Origin: Ficedula albicollis
Taxonomy: Eukaryota > Chordata > Aves > Passeriformes > Muscicapidae
Assembly (NCBI RefSeq): GCF_000247815.1
Contig: NC_021673.1
Coordinates: 104,387,363 to 104,451,362 of the forward strand
Length of the DNA: 64,000 nt
Reading direction: 5' to 3'
Below the pieces are notes generated by a model. The model ran no database searches and had not been told where the DNA came from. It was given only the letters and a program-made list of their open reading frames with translations. The position numbers were made by a program, and so were the translations under genes. Of the stretch, positions 54,254-64,000 are shown piece after piece. Within the stretch, counting starts at the first letter, position 1; every line of letters starts with the position of its first letter.

Positions 54254-55097
54254 TGTGGAAACTACTTTTCCCTTTTCTCATTACTTTCTTTCTTTAATGC
54301 AGAGAGAAGATGAGCAAGGAGGCTCCTTCATGACCAGTAAAAGCTCTCCCATGGTGTAGTACAGGGGAACAGATTAAATAACACACAATCAGTGTAGGGA
54401 TGCTTGGGAAACCAGGCCAATGTTATTCTGTCAGTCTAACATCTAACACCACTGGAACTGAGCTAAAATCTCTCCTTTCTTAAGGGTCTGGCAGGGGATA
54501 GAAAGGATTTTAAAGATCCACTGCAGACTAGCTATGTGGAAGTTTCCCCGAGTTCAAGGATATCTGTGCAATCCTGATCATTTGCACTCCTCTTGGGTCC
54601 AAATGAAGGCCTGCATTTAAGTCCACAGCTTACAGAAATAATTGGTGTTCTTTCCACACCCGAGAAACAGATGGGTGTGGAAACTACTTTTCCCTTTTCT
54701 CATTACTCTGTTTCTTTAATGCAGAGAGAAGATGAGCAAGGGGGCTCCTTCATGACCAGTAAAAGCTCTCCCATGGTGTAGTACAGGGGAACAGATTAAA
54801 TAACACACAATCAGTGTAGGGATGCTTGGGAAACCAGGCCAATGTTATTCTGTCAGTCTAACATCTAACACCACTGGAACTGAGCTAAAATCTCTCCTTT
54901 CTTAAGGGTCTGGCAGGGGATAGAAAGGATTTTAAAGATCCACTGCAGACTAGCTATGTGGAAGTTTCCCCGAGTTCAAGGATATCTGTGCAATCCTGAT
55001 CATTTGCACTCCTCTTGGGTCCAAATGAAGGCCTGCATTTAAGTCCACAGCTTACAGAAATAATTGGTGTTCTTTCCACACCCGAGAAACAGATGGG
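54254..55097. repeat. Two-copy tandem duplication, 422 bp unit
   Basis: Unit 1 is 54254-54675 and unit 2 is 54676-55097, both from tgtggaaactacttttccct to gagaaacagatggg. The units abut with no spacer. I see three substitutions (ttactttctt/ttactctgtt and gcaagga/gcaaggg), giving about 99% identity. Confidence 0.95.
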
Positions 55098-56799
55098 AAA
55101 GCAGGCAGTGAAGTTGCTACTGGTGTGGCCCTAAGGACAAGTCTGCATGTGCTCTGGTTCTACAGACCAGCACAATATTGGTCTCTCCAGCCAAGAGCAA
55201 GGGCCTGATCCTGCTTGCAGGAACAGGCACCTTCTCCCAGGAGAACAAAAGGCTAAAATCCTGCAAAACTGGGTTTTCCTCCAAGCCCCAGCGTATTGGG
55301 AGCTATAGATACTCAGTATCCCAAGTGGGTAAATCCTAATGCAGAGCTGAGAAGTGAGCAAGGAGGTACCAGCCTGCAATTGCTTGATGATGATTTTTCA
55401 ACATTTATCCTTTGTGTCAGTTATGCTGCACCAAAAACTTGTGCATGACACCAATAGGACTTAAAACCACATATATGTACTTAGACAGTGAACTATAGCC
55501 TGAATTATTGAGAATAGTGGCCCTATTATTAAGTTTTATTTTAAAGCACTTAAAACTATGCATGACAGCAAGTGCTCTGTATCCTCTGAAGTGCTCCTAA
55601 TGCGCAATATGCTACTTTACTTTCTGTTCTGTTCCACAGATTTGTTTTCAGAGTGAATCCTGTGTGAATTTCTCCTGAATCAAACTCTTTCCCTGGTGAG
55701 ACTATATAATCCTGTTGTCTTGTTAGAGCAAAAACCATCTATGAGACTTCATTCAAAACAAATCCCCTGTCAAACTATTTCTTCCTTTTCATTTGGACAT
55801 TTATCCTTCTGGTAATATATAAGGAAGAAATTCTTTTGTTGTCTAGTTCAAATCTGCGTAGAGGACAGTATCAGTCTGACAGAAATGTAAACGAAGAGAT
55901 TTGTAACCTTTGCAGTGCTAGAATATATTGGGCAGGAACTCACTGCACATGGAGGAAAAACAGCATTACTGCAGTAGTTCAATGGAAAAAAACCCACAAA
56001 TATACAATTAGTTATAGTTCATTTTGAATATAACAATTTCCATATATATAAAGAGGAGTTTTTCAGTTCCAGCTTCACTATTTCAAGTCCTCCTTCCCTG
56101 CCATATTAACAAACTGCACGCTGATGTATTGCATCTACTGGCATTAGTCACAACAACACCTACTGTCTGTAATGGGTTGCCATTCATCAGCTTGGTAGGC
56201 TGAAAATTAAGTCATTTTCCTGGAACTTGTTTCTCAGCAGAATCATTTGATCCACTCTAGTTAAAAAGCCATGTCACTGGTTGCACTATAAATTCCATTT
56301 TACGGTCTTGATTTTTTTTTAAAATAAATTAATTGTAGTTTTCCTCTAGGCTTAATGCTGGTATAAAAGGTTTTGGTTGATGAGCAAATATTTTCCAAAC
56401 ACAAGAATTTCCAATTCTATCACTTTTAAATAACAGTGGCATAAAAAACCTCACAGAAACAAACTTGTTTAAGACAGCCACACAAATGAAAGCTGACAAG
56501 TGATTAGGTCCTCCTGGGAATGAATTGTTTTCTACGTTCCAGGGGAAAAAATGTCATCAGTGACTTTGGAAGTGGCCTGAAGCATGGTTTTTGGAAATCT
56601 AATACTACAAATACCAGTTTAAGCAATTATATATTTAAGCAGCTTTTATAAAACGAAGTTGGCATGACAAAGCATGAAGTTCAAAAGAACACCATCTCTT
56701 GTAAAATGCAAGCACTGAGCACACTTGTAAAAACTCAGCATCAGACACAACCAACGATGCAGAAGACACAATAATCAGATCCTCAGACCTGACACTTAC

Positions 56800-56987
56800 T
56801 TCATACTCCTCTTTAAATCCATAGCCTTCTGCACATTTCATCTGGGTGATGTGCTGTAGCAAGTCAGCTACACGGATGGCTGGATGGAGCTGTCCGGTCT
56901 GGTAGGGCACATCCACTGGATCTCTCTTCTTGTAGGTATGGGACTGGACCAGGCTGCTTGTGTCACTGACCATCGTGTGGGTTTCAT
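56800..56987 (-). CDS. PTPRM: PTPRM juxtamembrane exon, 188 bp, phase 1 to 0
   Basis: This exon encodes the juxtamembrane segment leading into D1. After completing Asp it reads [20 protein letters not shown], continues through [19 protein letters not shown] and [14 protein letters not shown], and ends KEEYE. The acceptor is ttcttttctag right of 56987 and the donor is gtaagt starting at 56799. It has 62 complete codons after the split one. The helical region around [13 protein letters not shown] is the wedge-like element that precedes D1 in receptor phosphatases (family knowledge). The string [10 protein letters not shown] is the best paralogue marker in the window. From memory, three conservative differences from human (Ala/Val, Glu/Asp, Ala/Val) fit a bird orthologue. 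An open frame runs on past the donor for about 55 codons and is not part of the protein. Confidence 0.98.
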
Positions 56988-57747
56988 CTAGAAAAGAAGG
57001 ATCTCATCACGTACTGGCTCACTTTCACTTATCAAAAGAAACAGAAACTACAAAGATTTCTAGAGGAATGGCAGAAATCTGACACCATCAGCATTGGTTC
57101 TGTCTGTGAAGGCTACACCAGAAGAACAGTAAACCCATGAGCAGTTTACACACGGAAATTGCAAGACTGATCAGAATGAGGCAAAGTCCATAGTTCTACA
57201 ATGGAAGCATTGCAGAGCAGTCCAAACTCTAATATTGTTTTAAATATTGCTAGCTGATTGCAAACAAATTTTAAAACAGGCATTTCATTTTAAACTGCAT
57301 AGAAGTTTCATTCTGAAACTTCAACAAGTCCCATGGAATGAAAGAGGACTTGTATTTTTCATAGATTACTAAAGTGCTGTATTTTACACTGCAAATTTAG
57401 AGCAAATGTTTGGAGTGAGCAAAATAAAAAGATGCACAAAATGGCTTATGGTTTCATCAAGCTAGGACTGCAATGGAAATGTAGATCTGAAAACGACACT
57501 TGGAGACAAACTACAAGAGGACAAATGCAAAGGACCATCTGCTAAGGAAAAATGTCTTGGCTGACTGCTGAACATGCTTTAGGGTCACGGTGTATCATGA
57601 GCCACAACACTAGGCATGGAATGTTATATGTCAACTGACATGCAAGCCAACAAACAGGAGACCCCCGTGGGCTGGTTAAAATTTTTATGAGACACAAACT
57701 TCTCCCAACCCTCCACATCTCTTCCATGGGGCAAATGGGCAACTTAC
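56988..57747 (-). other. PTPRM: PTPRM intron, 760 bp, after microexon B
   Basis: A short phase 1 intron running from donor gtaagt at 57747 to acceptor ttcttttctag at 56988. Together with the 12 nt exon it forms a compact alternative-splicing neighbourhood. I see nothing else in it. Confidence 0.85.
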
Positions 57748-57759
57748 CATTGATTGGCA
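57748..57759 (-). CDS. PTPRM: PTPRM alternative microexon B, 12 nt (adds VPIN)
   Basis: Twelve bases on the minus strand read (G)TG CCA ATC AAT G, between an acceptor ending cttaaaag and a consensus donor gtaagt. A long pyrimidine-rich run lies upstream of the acceptor (plus-strand purines at about 57780-57810). Phase is 1 at both ends. Joined to microexon A it completes the 13-residue insert DPFVPTAILVPIN, followed by Asp-Glu-Thr of the 188 bp exon. The acceptor has A at -3, which is weak, so inclusion is probably regulated. A 12 nt match alone could be chance, but its position between microexon A and the next exon, the correct phase, the strong donor and the residue match make chance unlikely. 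Confidence 0.85.
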
Positions 57760-60700
57760 CTTTTAAGAAGATACATATCAGGAGAAAAAAAAGAGGAGGA
57801 GAAAAAGGAAACAGGGCATAAGCAACAGTACTACATTAATAATTACAGGTAATTTTATGTTTTTAATTTAGTCTTTACAGAATGATTCCCTAAATGAGTC
57901 AGATTCTGATCTCAGTTTCACACTAGAAATTAGATTTACTAAAACCAAGGTATCATACTGTGAGTCAATTCACACAGATGGAACTGAGATCAAAACCTAC
58001 ATTTAGAAGTAAATAGATGTGAAAGTGCACTCTACCTAAGGAAGCAATATGACTTGCTTCCCCTATAGATGGAAACCTAAAAATTTATTCAGACTTGACA
58101 TGAGAAAAAGCCCACCCCAAATTCTAAGGTCCAAGAATCATCATAAGTAGTTTATCTGTTTACTGAAATAATAATTTTATGTATCTTAGGATTTTTCAAT
58201 TTTAACCAAAATTGTTAATATGGTTCTTCGACTTATTCAAGGTATTCCTCTCTGACTGAACACTGAAAAAATACTAAATTTGTAATTATTAAAAAATACT
58301 ACTCTGTAAAATAAGCCATATGAAAGGGAAGCATTAAGATAATATTTCCACATTCATAAGTTAGATATATTATAGCAGAAAGTTCCACAAATACTCTGTA
58401 TGAAAAGATCCCAGATTCTCAAGTACACACCAAAAATACTGACACACCTTGTTAAAGGTGAGGTTCTGGTCATAGTTGTACTACTGAAAATTGACAGTAA
58501 AGCCAGAAAACTCAGTGAATCATATTTCAAAGATGGTTTTAGGCCCTCTCAATTCCCACTAGGACAAATTAAATCTGGTCCTTGCTAAGCATACAGTCAA
58601 TATGAACTGTGCATTGACACCTAAACCAAAAACAGCAGAAAAAAATGTATGGGTATGAGTATGGCCACTTCACTCCTTTTCCTGTCAGTCTACTAATCTG
58701 TTCTAATGCAGAGGAAAGGGATTCATCTTCTAGTCATAAAATTTTACAGTTTTTTTCTGATATGGTATAAAATTGTACTGCAAAGCACCTCGGGATGCAT
58801 GGCATGAAGCGTGGTATACAAGTGTAGGTACAGTATGTTGCTGCTGAAATGGCACCTGAAAACTACAAGGTGGCTAAGACACAAAAGACAAAAAAAGGTG
58901 TAAAAAGTTGATAATGATTTTTTGGGTTGCTTATTTCAATTTTAGAAACAAGTTAGAAAACTTGATCATTTTTTTTCTTTTTTGCAAGCTGCAAAATTCT
59001 TTGCAACACAGACTGTTAGTGACTAAGATGAAGGCAAAGTTATCAAAGTCTTGTACTATGCAAGCATCAGTTTAATACTTATGAATCTCTTTCCTGCAAG
59101 CTCCCTAGTTTTAGACTAATTTTCCTCTCTCCATTTCTCTATCTCTTATAGCTGCATTAATACAGAAGGAGTTATCATTTAAGCTTTTTTAAATAAAGTG
59201 CTTTTAATCCTTGGTTTATATCGTACATTAGAAGCCACATATATTACAGTTTTTCACTTTGCCTCTGAGCACTGCAGCATGAGCTTTTCAGGCTGTGAGT
59301 TTTTCAAAGGGTGAGCTCCTCCAGATGCAGTGTCCATGTGCAATGGGAAGTTTTCCAGGCTTAAATACTCCTACAGCTGCAGCTGTCCTACCGTACACCC
59401 ATTCCTGTAGAGCCATACAGTATTTATGAAATAATATACTTTGGAAACAGTAAGTGTGCTGTGGCTTTTCTATCAGATTTTGAACGCTGAACTCAACCAT
59501 TCACCAGACTTGTACCTTCCCCAGGATGTCACACTGAGATGATCACTTAGTTCTAACTACAGGCTTGATCCTGCAGTTTAATACAACTTCTTTGGACAGT
59601 GGAAGAAAGCAAGAGCAGGTATTACTTGTAATTAAAATCCTGCACACCTTATTAACAGCTGCATTCCTCTACCAGCTCAAGCATAGTTAATTTGATTTAC
59701 CTCAGATACAACACTATTTCTGTACAGACAGTCATAAACACATATTGGGAGTGAGAGCTAATCTGAACGGAGCACCATTCATAAAGCAGGACTAAATTTT
59801 TACAAAAATATTTATTTTACACAGTGAAATAAGTGAAATATTTTCTGAGATGAGTAAGCACAGGTTTGCTGTAGTAGGCCATAAAATATACACCTAACTA
59901 ATTAAGAGATTTCACAGACTTAGTAATATTAGAGAATTTATTTTTCCCAATGTGTGTTTGCCTGATAGCTGAATTACTTGCTCAGAGATTATTTCTTGAG
60001 GGGGAAAAAGCTAACAAATAATTTTACCTTTGTTATTTATATAGAAAAGGATCACAAAAATAACCAAAGAAAACATTAACTAAATAATACAGACAGGAAA
60101 TCTCAAAGTTTTTCTCCTGATAATAGTACTTTTCTCCTTGCCCACCCACAAGGTCAGAAAGAACATCTACTGCATGAAGCGTTGAATGAATGCTAAAGCA
60201 CACCAAAAAAAATCTAACATCTCAGGCAGTTAAAAGGCACTGCAAATTTCATTTGCATGCAGATTATTACATTGTTACAGTCGCTACCATTACCTTCTTC
60301 CAGATTTACATAATGCATAAAACCAGCAAAGTTCCTTCTCAAAGTTATCACACTGAAGTGCACTGCACTAAATATTCTTTCACAACAACAAATTTTCAAG
60401 ATCACCTTCCTAAATTTTTATATGCTTCACTCTATGTCTATGTAAGCCTGTTTAACGTACAGTTTAAGGGCAGGGATCAGTTAAGAGGTCTTACATTTTT
60501 TACAGTGATTGGAATAAAATGGAGGAGAAAGGAAAATATTTGTTGTGAAAATATAAATCGAGAAACAAGTAAATAAATAGGCTTAACACTTAAGGAGTTT
60601 GACTTCCCGCTACAGTGCACTGTTATGTTTTGAATTACTATTAAAAAACTGCCTGTTTAGTTTAAAGTTAGCATGAGAAGGAGGTGTAAATTAATACAAG

Positions 60701-61438
60701 CCACAAAGGGGTTAGAGTTAAGCATTGAAAATGCAGCAGCGCCTCATGCTTACTATTTATCACTGTGAGAAACCTCTCTTTTGCTGACATGGGACAATAG
60801 CAGATCCTCCTAAATTCCAAGTGGAAATGCTTTACATTTTAACTGTATGTTTTTAATCTACAGTTTTACTGTTTTATTTCATTCCTGTGACACCTGATGC
60901 ATAATAAACTACATACTCTGTCATGTTATCATTTTGCTGTTCAAAATACCATCTCCCCTCTGAAACTTCACTTTTTGACAAGCACGTCAGAAAATCTGCA
61001 GAATTGTCCGAAGACATGATAGCTAATAAATGGCCAGAACTGTATTTTGTCTGATTTTCTGTATCCTGAGTAGCTTTGACTAAGAAAAAAAGTTATTTTT
61101 AAGAAGTGACATCTTCAGTTCTGAGATAAAACAGAAAAAAATGAGGAAAACTATTTCAATTGCCGTGATAATCAAATTCTTTTGTGTCACTCCAAATACA
61201 TGCATAAACATTTCCTTGCAAATCCACTTGTTAAAATTATTTGTCTTTTTTCCCCTGACTTGCACTATGACAGTAATCAAACCTGCTAACTGCACATAGC
61301 ACCTGAGTGTAGCCAAATCTACCACCCCTCCCTTTAGCATAAAGCTCCAGCATTTTGCATACTCATGTCTGCTCCCCAAGAACTGCAACTTCCAAAATTA
61401 CTTCAGCAATAAACTTTGATAAAGGGAAATGTTCTCAC
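57760..61438 (-). other. PTPRM: PTPRM intron, 3.7 kb, between the two microexons
   Basis: A phase 1 intron with donor gtgaga at 61438 and acceptor taaaag at 57760. A pyrimidine-rich run on the minus strand precedes the 12 nt exon. No other exon or repeat family is recognised. The 128-codon plus-strand open frame at 60190-60576 resembles nothing. Confidence 0.82.
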
Positions 61439-61465
61439 CTAAAATTGCAGTTGGCACAAATGGAT
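61439..61465 (-). CDS. PTPRM: PTPRM alternative microexon A, 27 nt (adds DPFVPTAIL)
   Basis: On the minus strand, an acceptor ending tgtatgacag is followed by 27 bases reading (G)AT CCA TTT GTG CCA ACT GCA ATT TTA G, then the donor gtgaga. Phase is 1 at both ends, so including or skipping it keeps the frame. It encodes DPFVPTAIL, which I recognise as the first nine residues of the 13-residue insert that separates the long PTPRM isoform from the short one. It lies only 227 bp of intron beyond the 75 bp exon. Upstream of the acceptor, TGC occurs at about -19 and -29, the motif type used by the neural splicing factor SRRM4; that regulatory link is inference. Exon identity is strong because both splice sites and the protein match agree. 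Confidence 0.9.
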   Translation of the reverse strand: MHLCQLQF

Positions 61466-61692
61466 CTGTCATACATCATAAGCAGGTCAATGCAGGAAAG
61501 GTAAAAAGAGAGAGAACAGTAAATGATTGATACATGGTCCCGAGTTTTCTTTCAGAAAGCTACTGTGAGCAACCAGTATGTTTCCTATATACATATTAAA
61601 TGCTGATGGCAAGAAGTATAATAACATAAATATGAGTGCTTTTATTATGGAAAGGTCTATAGAGGGTGGAAACCAAGAAAAAAACTGGTTAC
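61466..61692 (-). other. PTPRM: PTPRM intron, 227 bp, before microexon A
   Basis: The shortest intron in the window, from donor gtaacc at 61692 to acceptor gacag at 61466. A pyrimidine stretch and two TGC trinucleotides lie 17-29 bases before the 3' splice site. If microexon A is skipped, the whole 61466-61692 stretch becomes part of a larger intron. Confidence 0.86.
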
Positions 61693-61767
61693 CTGGGTAA
61701 TAAGAATTAGGCACTGTTGTGCTCAGTGTGTTAGTTTTCATTGTAAATGAAGATGGTGAAGATACAG
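61693..61767 (-). CDS. PTPRM: PTPRM juxtamembrane exon, 75 bp, phase 1 to 1
   Basis: This exon encodes the last two bases of a split codon (probably Ser), 24 full codons, and a final G. The translation begins VSSPSSFTMKTN and ends VPNSYYP. It is part of the Ser/Thr-rich intracellular linker between the membrane span and D1. The acceptor is a pyrimidine tract ending ttgcag just right of 61767. The donor is gtaacc starting at 61692, after CAG. The final G pairs with AT at the start of the 188 bp exon to give Asp, so that join needs no insert. From memory it differs from human PTPRM by one Ser-to-Thr change. An open frame continues past the donor into the intron; that extension is not coding unless the intron is retained. 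Confidence 0.96.
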
Positions 61768-64000
61768 CTGCAAAGAGAAACAAAGCTGGTTAGAGATAGA
61801 GATATGATATGCAGCTACTTAAGCTCAGTGACACAGCAGATGGGATTGACCTGACTTAAGAGTTCATCCTGCTGTGTTTCTTGCACTGGAATCAGGACCT
61901 AGAGAAAACCACGCAAGTCTAGTGAATGAAATAGCTCACTGAATTTGATCAATTCTCTAAAAAGAAGTGTCATTTTGAGAAAAAACATTTTGATTGCTGA
62001 TGGGAAGTACACTTCTTAAATCACAAGATTAGACTGAATACTGATGCTTGAAACAACATATCACAACGACAAGAGGTGTTTTTGACAGAAGCTTTGATCA
62101 TTAATAAGTTTTCCTTATAATACTGTAAATACCTTATGCAAGTATTCTACTGTAGCTTATTTTTTCCTCTCCTTTTTAAATTTGATTTGTTTAGACAGGT
62201 GGATAGTGTGCACAGAGATTGTAACAGACTCTGAATATTACTCTTTGTTTAAAGGTGGTTTTCAGAGAGTGATATACAGACCAGTGCTCACATTGGTATT
62301 CAATCATTGAACCATTTGTAGAAGCAATGGGAAAGCCCGATGGGAACAAACTAAGTTCAGTTTGCCCCTAGTACACAAATATCATGCAGATTACCATTGT
62401 AAACACAGATACATTTAACAGGTAGGAGTTAATCACAACATTTTACAGGATGTTCAGCCAAAGAGTCATTAGAGGCTTTTAAGCAAAACTCCTTGCAAAT
62501 TCTGCCTTAGTTGCTTGTCAACACAGCTCAAATTCAGTCTGAGCAGTGAATGTAAGCAAATTCTGGGTACTGTAAACAGACTAACAGGAATGTGTGAAAC
62601 AAAACAGAGTTGAGGAAGGCAGGATCTGCTGGATGAGGAGTGAGATTACTCTGAGATTACTCCTGCTGGCTTTCATCCATCTTTTTTTCCAGTTGATCTT
62701 CTAGGGCAAATAGCTAATAGCCCTTTTTAATATGGGGATATCTCAAAACTGGCTTAAATAATGCTGAGAGTTATAATTTGTCATATAAATTAATATATCT
62801 GAGACCATGTTCCTTTGATTATGTCTCCAGAATGAGGAGATTACATTTCCTTGGTGGCGAGAACAGAGTGATACTTCTTTTGGGTATGGACACAGAGATT
62901 AGTTGAGGTCAGGGCTGTTGCAGGTAATTAAACTTGCTAGGTAGAGAATGCAGGCAGGTTAATGAGCTTTCATTGCAAGTAGGAATGTTCTGAATCTTGA
63001 GTACAAGGCCTTACACAAAGATTACTCCTGAAGACTGTCAGTGTGCACCTTCTGATGACCACATTTCTTGTGGAAAGCCTAATTAAAGGTTCCAGCACTC
63101 GAACAGTATAAAAAACTTTTTATGGCAATAATTTCAAAGAGGTTTGAGGTGGTGAACATAAAGAGGATTTAGTCCCAGGAATTCATTGCAGCTTCATTTG
63201 TAGTTATGACCATTCAGTAGCACCACTGGCAAACTGTATCATGATGATGGAAGATGAAGTAAAACCTCTTGATCTCTTCACAGAAATAAGCAATCTCATT
63301 AACTGCAAGGGTATGTTCTCACCAGAAAGGCAGGTCTGATTTGAAAGATCTATTTCAAATCAATTTCAAAAGTAACTCAAATGCAAATTAACATTGCAAA
63401 TTCTAAGCCTAATGCTGCTGAGAAAAGTCTCACTGTATAAACCTCACAGAGTGTTTGTACAATTGAGCTCATCAAAGATAAATTCTTAAGCATATTATTA
63501 AAGAGTGGGAGTCGGGCCTTGCATACTATTAGTATTTGAAAAAACCCTAATCTTTGACAAATTCTGTAGAGTTAAAAAAAACACTGGCATACAAAAAAAC
63601 CCTGAGGTTCCTTAAGAACCAAAAAAATAAAAAAATTTTTTGAACTTATTTATTCTTTTAAGCAATTATAAAAAACTGTTGTTTTTTTCATGGTCTTTGC
63701 TTAGGGCCAACCCCCGACAGGAGTGAGACCTTGACTAAAATTCTAATAACCCAAATCTTATTTATTTTCAGGGTAGATCCAAGAAGACCCACGATATTTG
63801 ACAATCTCCTGAAACTGCAGAACAGATAAATCCACTGAGTTCTTCCTTTGCACAAGCAACAGAAAGAGCATCATGTAGAATTGGAAATAATAAGACAATC
63901 AGATTATCATTATTAAGTTATTACATTCAAAAATAAATTTGTACTGCCAAAAAAAAAAGTGAGAAAAGGAAGCATATGAAGGACTTGGGACAGCATGAGG
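61768..64000 (-). other. PTPRM: PTPRM intron, 3' part (cut by window edge)
   Basis: Intronic sequence upstream (in gene direction) of the 75 bp exon, ending in the acceptor ctctttgcag. I looked for the preceding exon, which should encode the post-membrane KLAKKQK-type segment and MDTHNLNGR, and did not find it. The right end (63530-63670) is A-rich. Confidence 0.82.

Larger units (their letters stand above)
30354..56799 (-). other. PTPRM: PTPRM intron, 26.4 kb, before the D1-opening exon
   Basis: A phase 0 intron between the juxtamembrane exon and the 88 bp exon. It carries a CR1 3' end (37878-38064), the (GAAAA)n array, paired A15 tracts, the 73, 72 and 422 bp tandem duplications, an old repeat at 45641-46035 and a possible relic at 53818-53960. 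The stretch around 47940-48420 is noticeably more GC-rich than its surroundings, but I could not assign it to any gene or repeat. Confidence 0.85.

Noticed and set aside
56635..56973. 112-codon minus-strand open frame treated as one coding unit
   Set aside because: The PTPRM match stops at KEEYE at 56800, exactly at a gtaagt donor; the remainder is intron.
60190..60576. 128-codon plus-strand open frame
   Set aside because: No recognisable domain; composition matches the surrounding intron.
61487..61783. 98-codon minus-strand open frame treated as one coding unit
   Set aside because: Only 61693-61767 is exon. The rest is read-through across the acceptor and donor.
61768..64000. Search for the preceding PTPRM exon (post-membrane KLAKKQK-type segment)
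   Set aside because: No matching translation was found, so it is presumed right of the window.

Overview
This 64 kb window looks like an avian nuclear genome segment. It is AT-rich, carries degraded CR1 LINE 3' ends of the bird type, and lies inside one very large gene on the minus strand. That gene is PTPRM (receptor-type protein tyrosine phosphatase mu). I found it by translating short exon-like stretches bounded by GT-AG splice sites. Eight exons can be placed to the base, and their phases chain without a break. Reading 5' to 3' in the gene (right to left here): 61767-61693 (75 bp), 61465-61439 (27 bp microexon), 57759-57748 (12 bp microexon), 56987-56800 (188 bp), 30353-30266 (88 bp), 24253-24177 (77 bp), 21394-21358 (37 bp) and 2795-2698 (98 bp). 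Together they encode about 200 residues: the intracellular juxtamembrane region and the first part of the first catalytic domain (D1). The D1 part includes the KNRY phosphotyrosine loop, DHSRVRL, DYINGNYIDGY, HYIATQGP and the DFWRMVW core. The transmembrane exon upstream, and the exons with the WPD loop, the catalytic HCSAGAGR loop and the second domain (D2), lie outside the window.

Layout. 1-2697 is intron. 2698-2795 is the most C-terminal exon present. 2796-21357 is an 18.6 kb intron with a 0.67 kb duplication, a 100 bp tandem duplication, a 275-base poly-C tract and a CR1 fragment. 21358-24253 holds two small D1 exons. 24254-30265 is intron, followed by the 88 bp exon that opens D1. 30354-56799 is a 26.4 kb intron with a CR1 fragment, a 194-copy (GAAAA)n microsatellite, an older repeat, and three tandem duplications of 73, 72 and 422 bp. 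56800-61767 is a compact juxtamembrane cluster with one 188 bp exon, two in-frame microexons and the 75 bp exon. 61768-64000 is intron.

I see no second protein gene, RNA gene or CRISPR array, and no complete mobile element. The points worth a second look are the pair of microexons that build a 13-residue optional insert, the two extreme simple-sequence tracts, and a run of two-copy tandem duplications. The duplications are either recent local events or assembly artefacts. I did not find a new multi-gene system.
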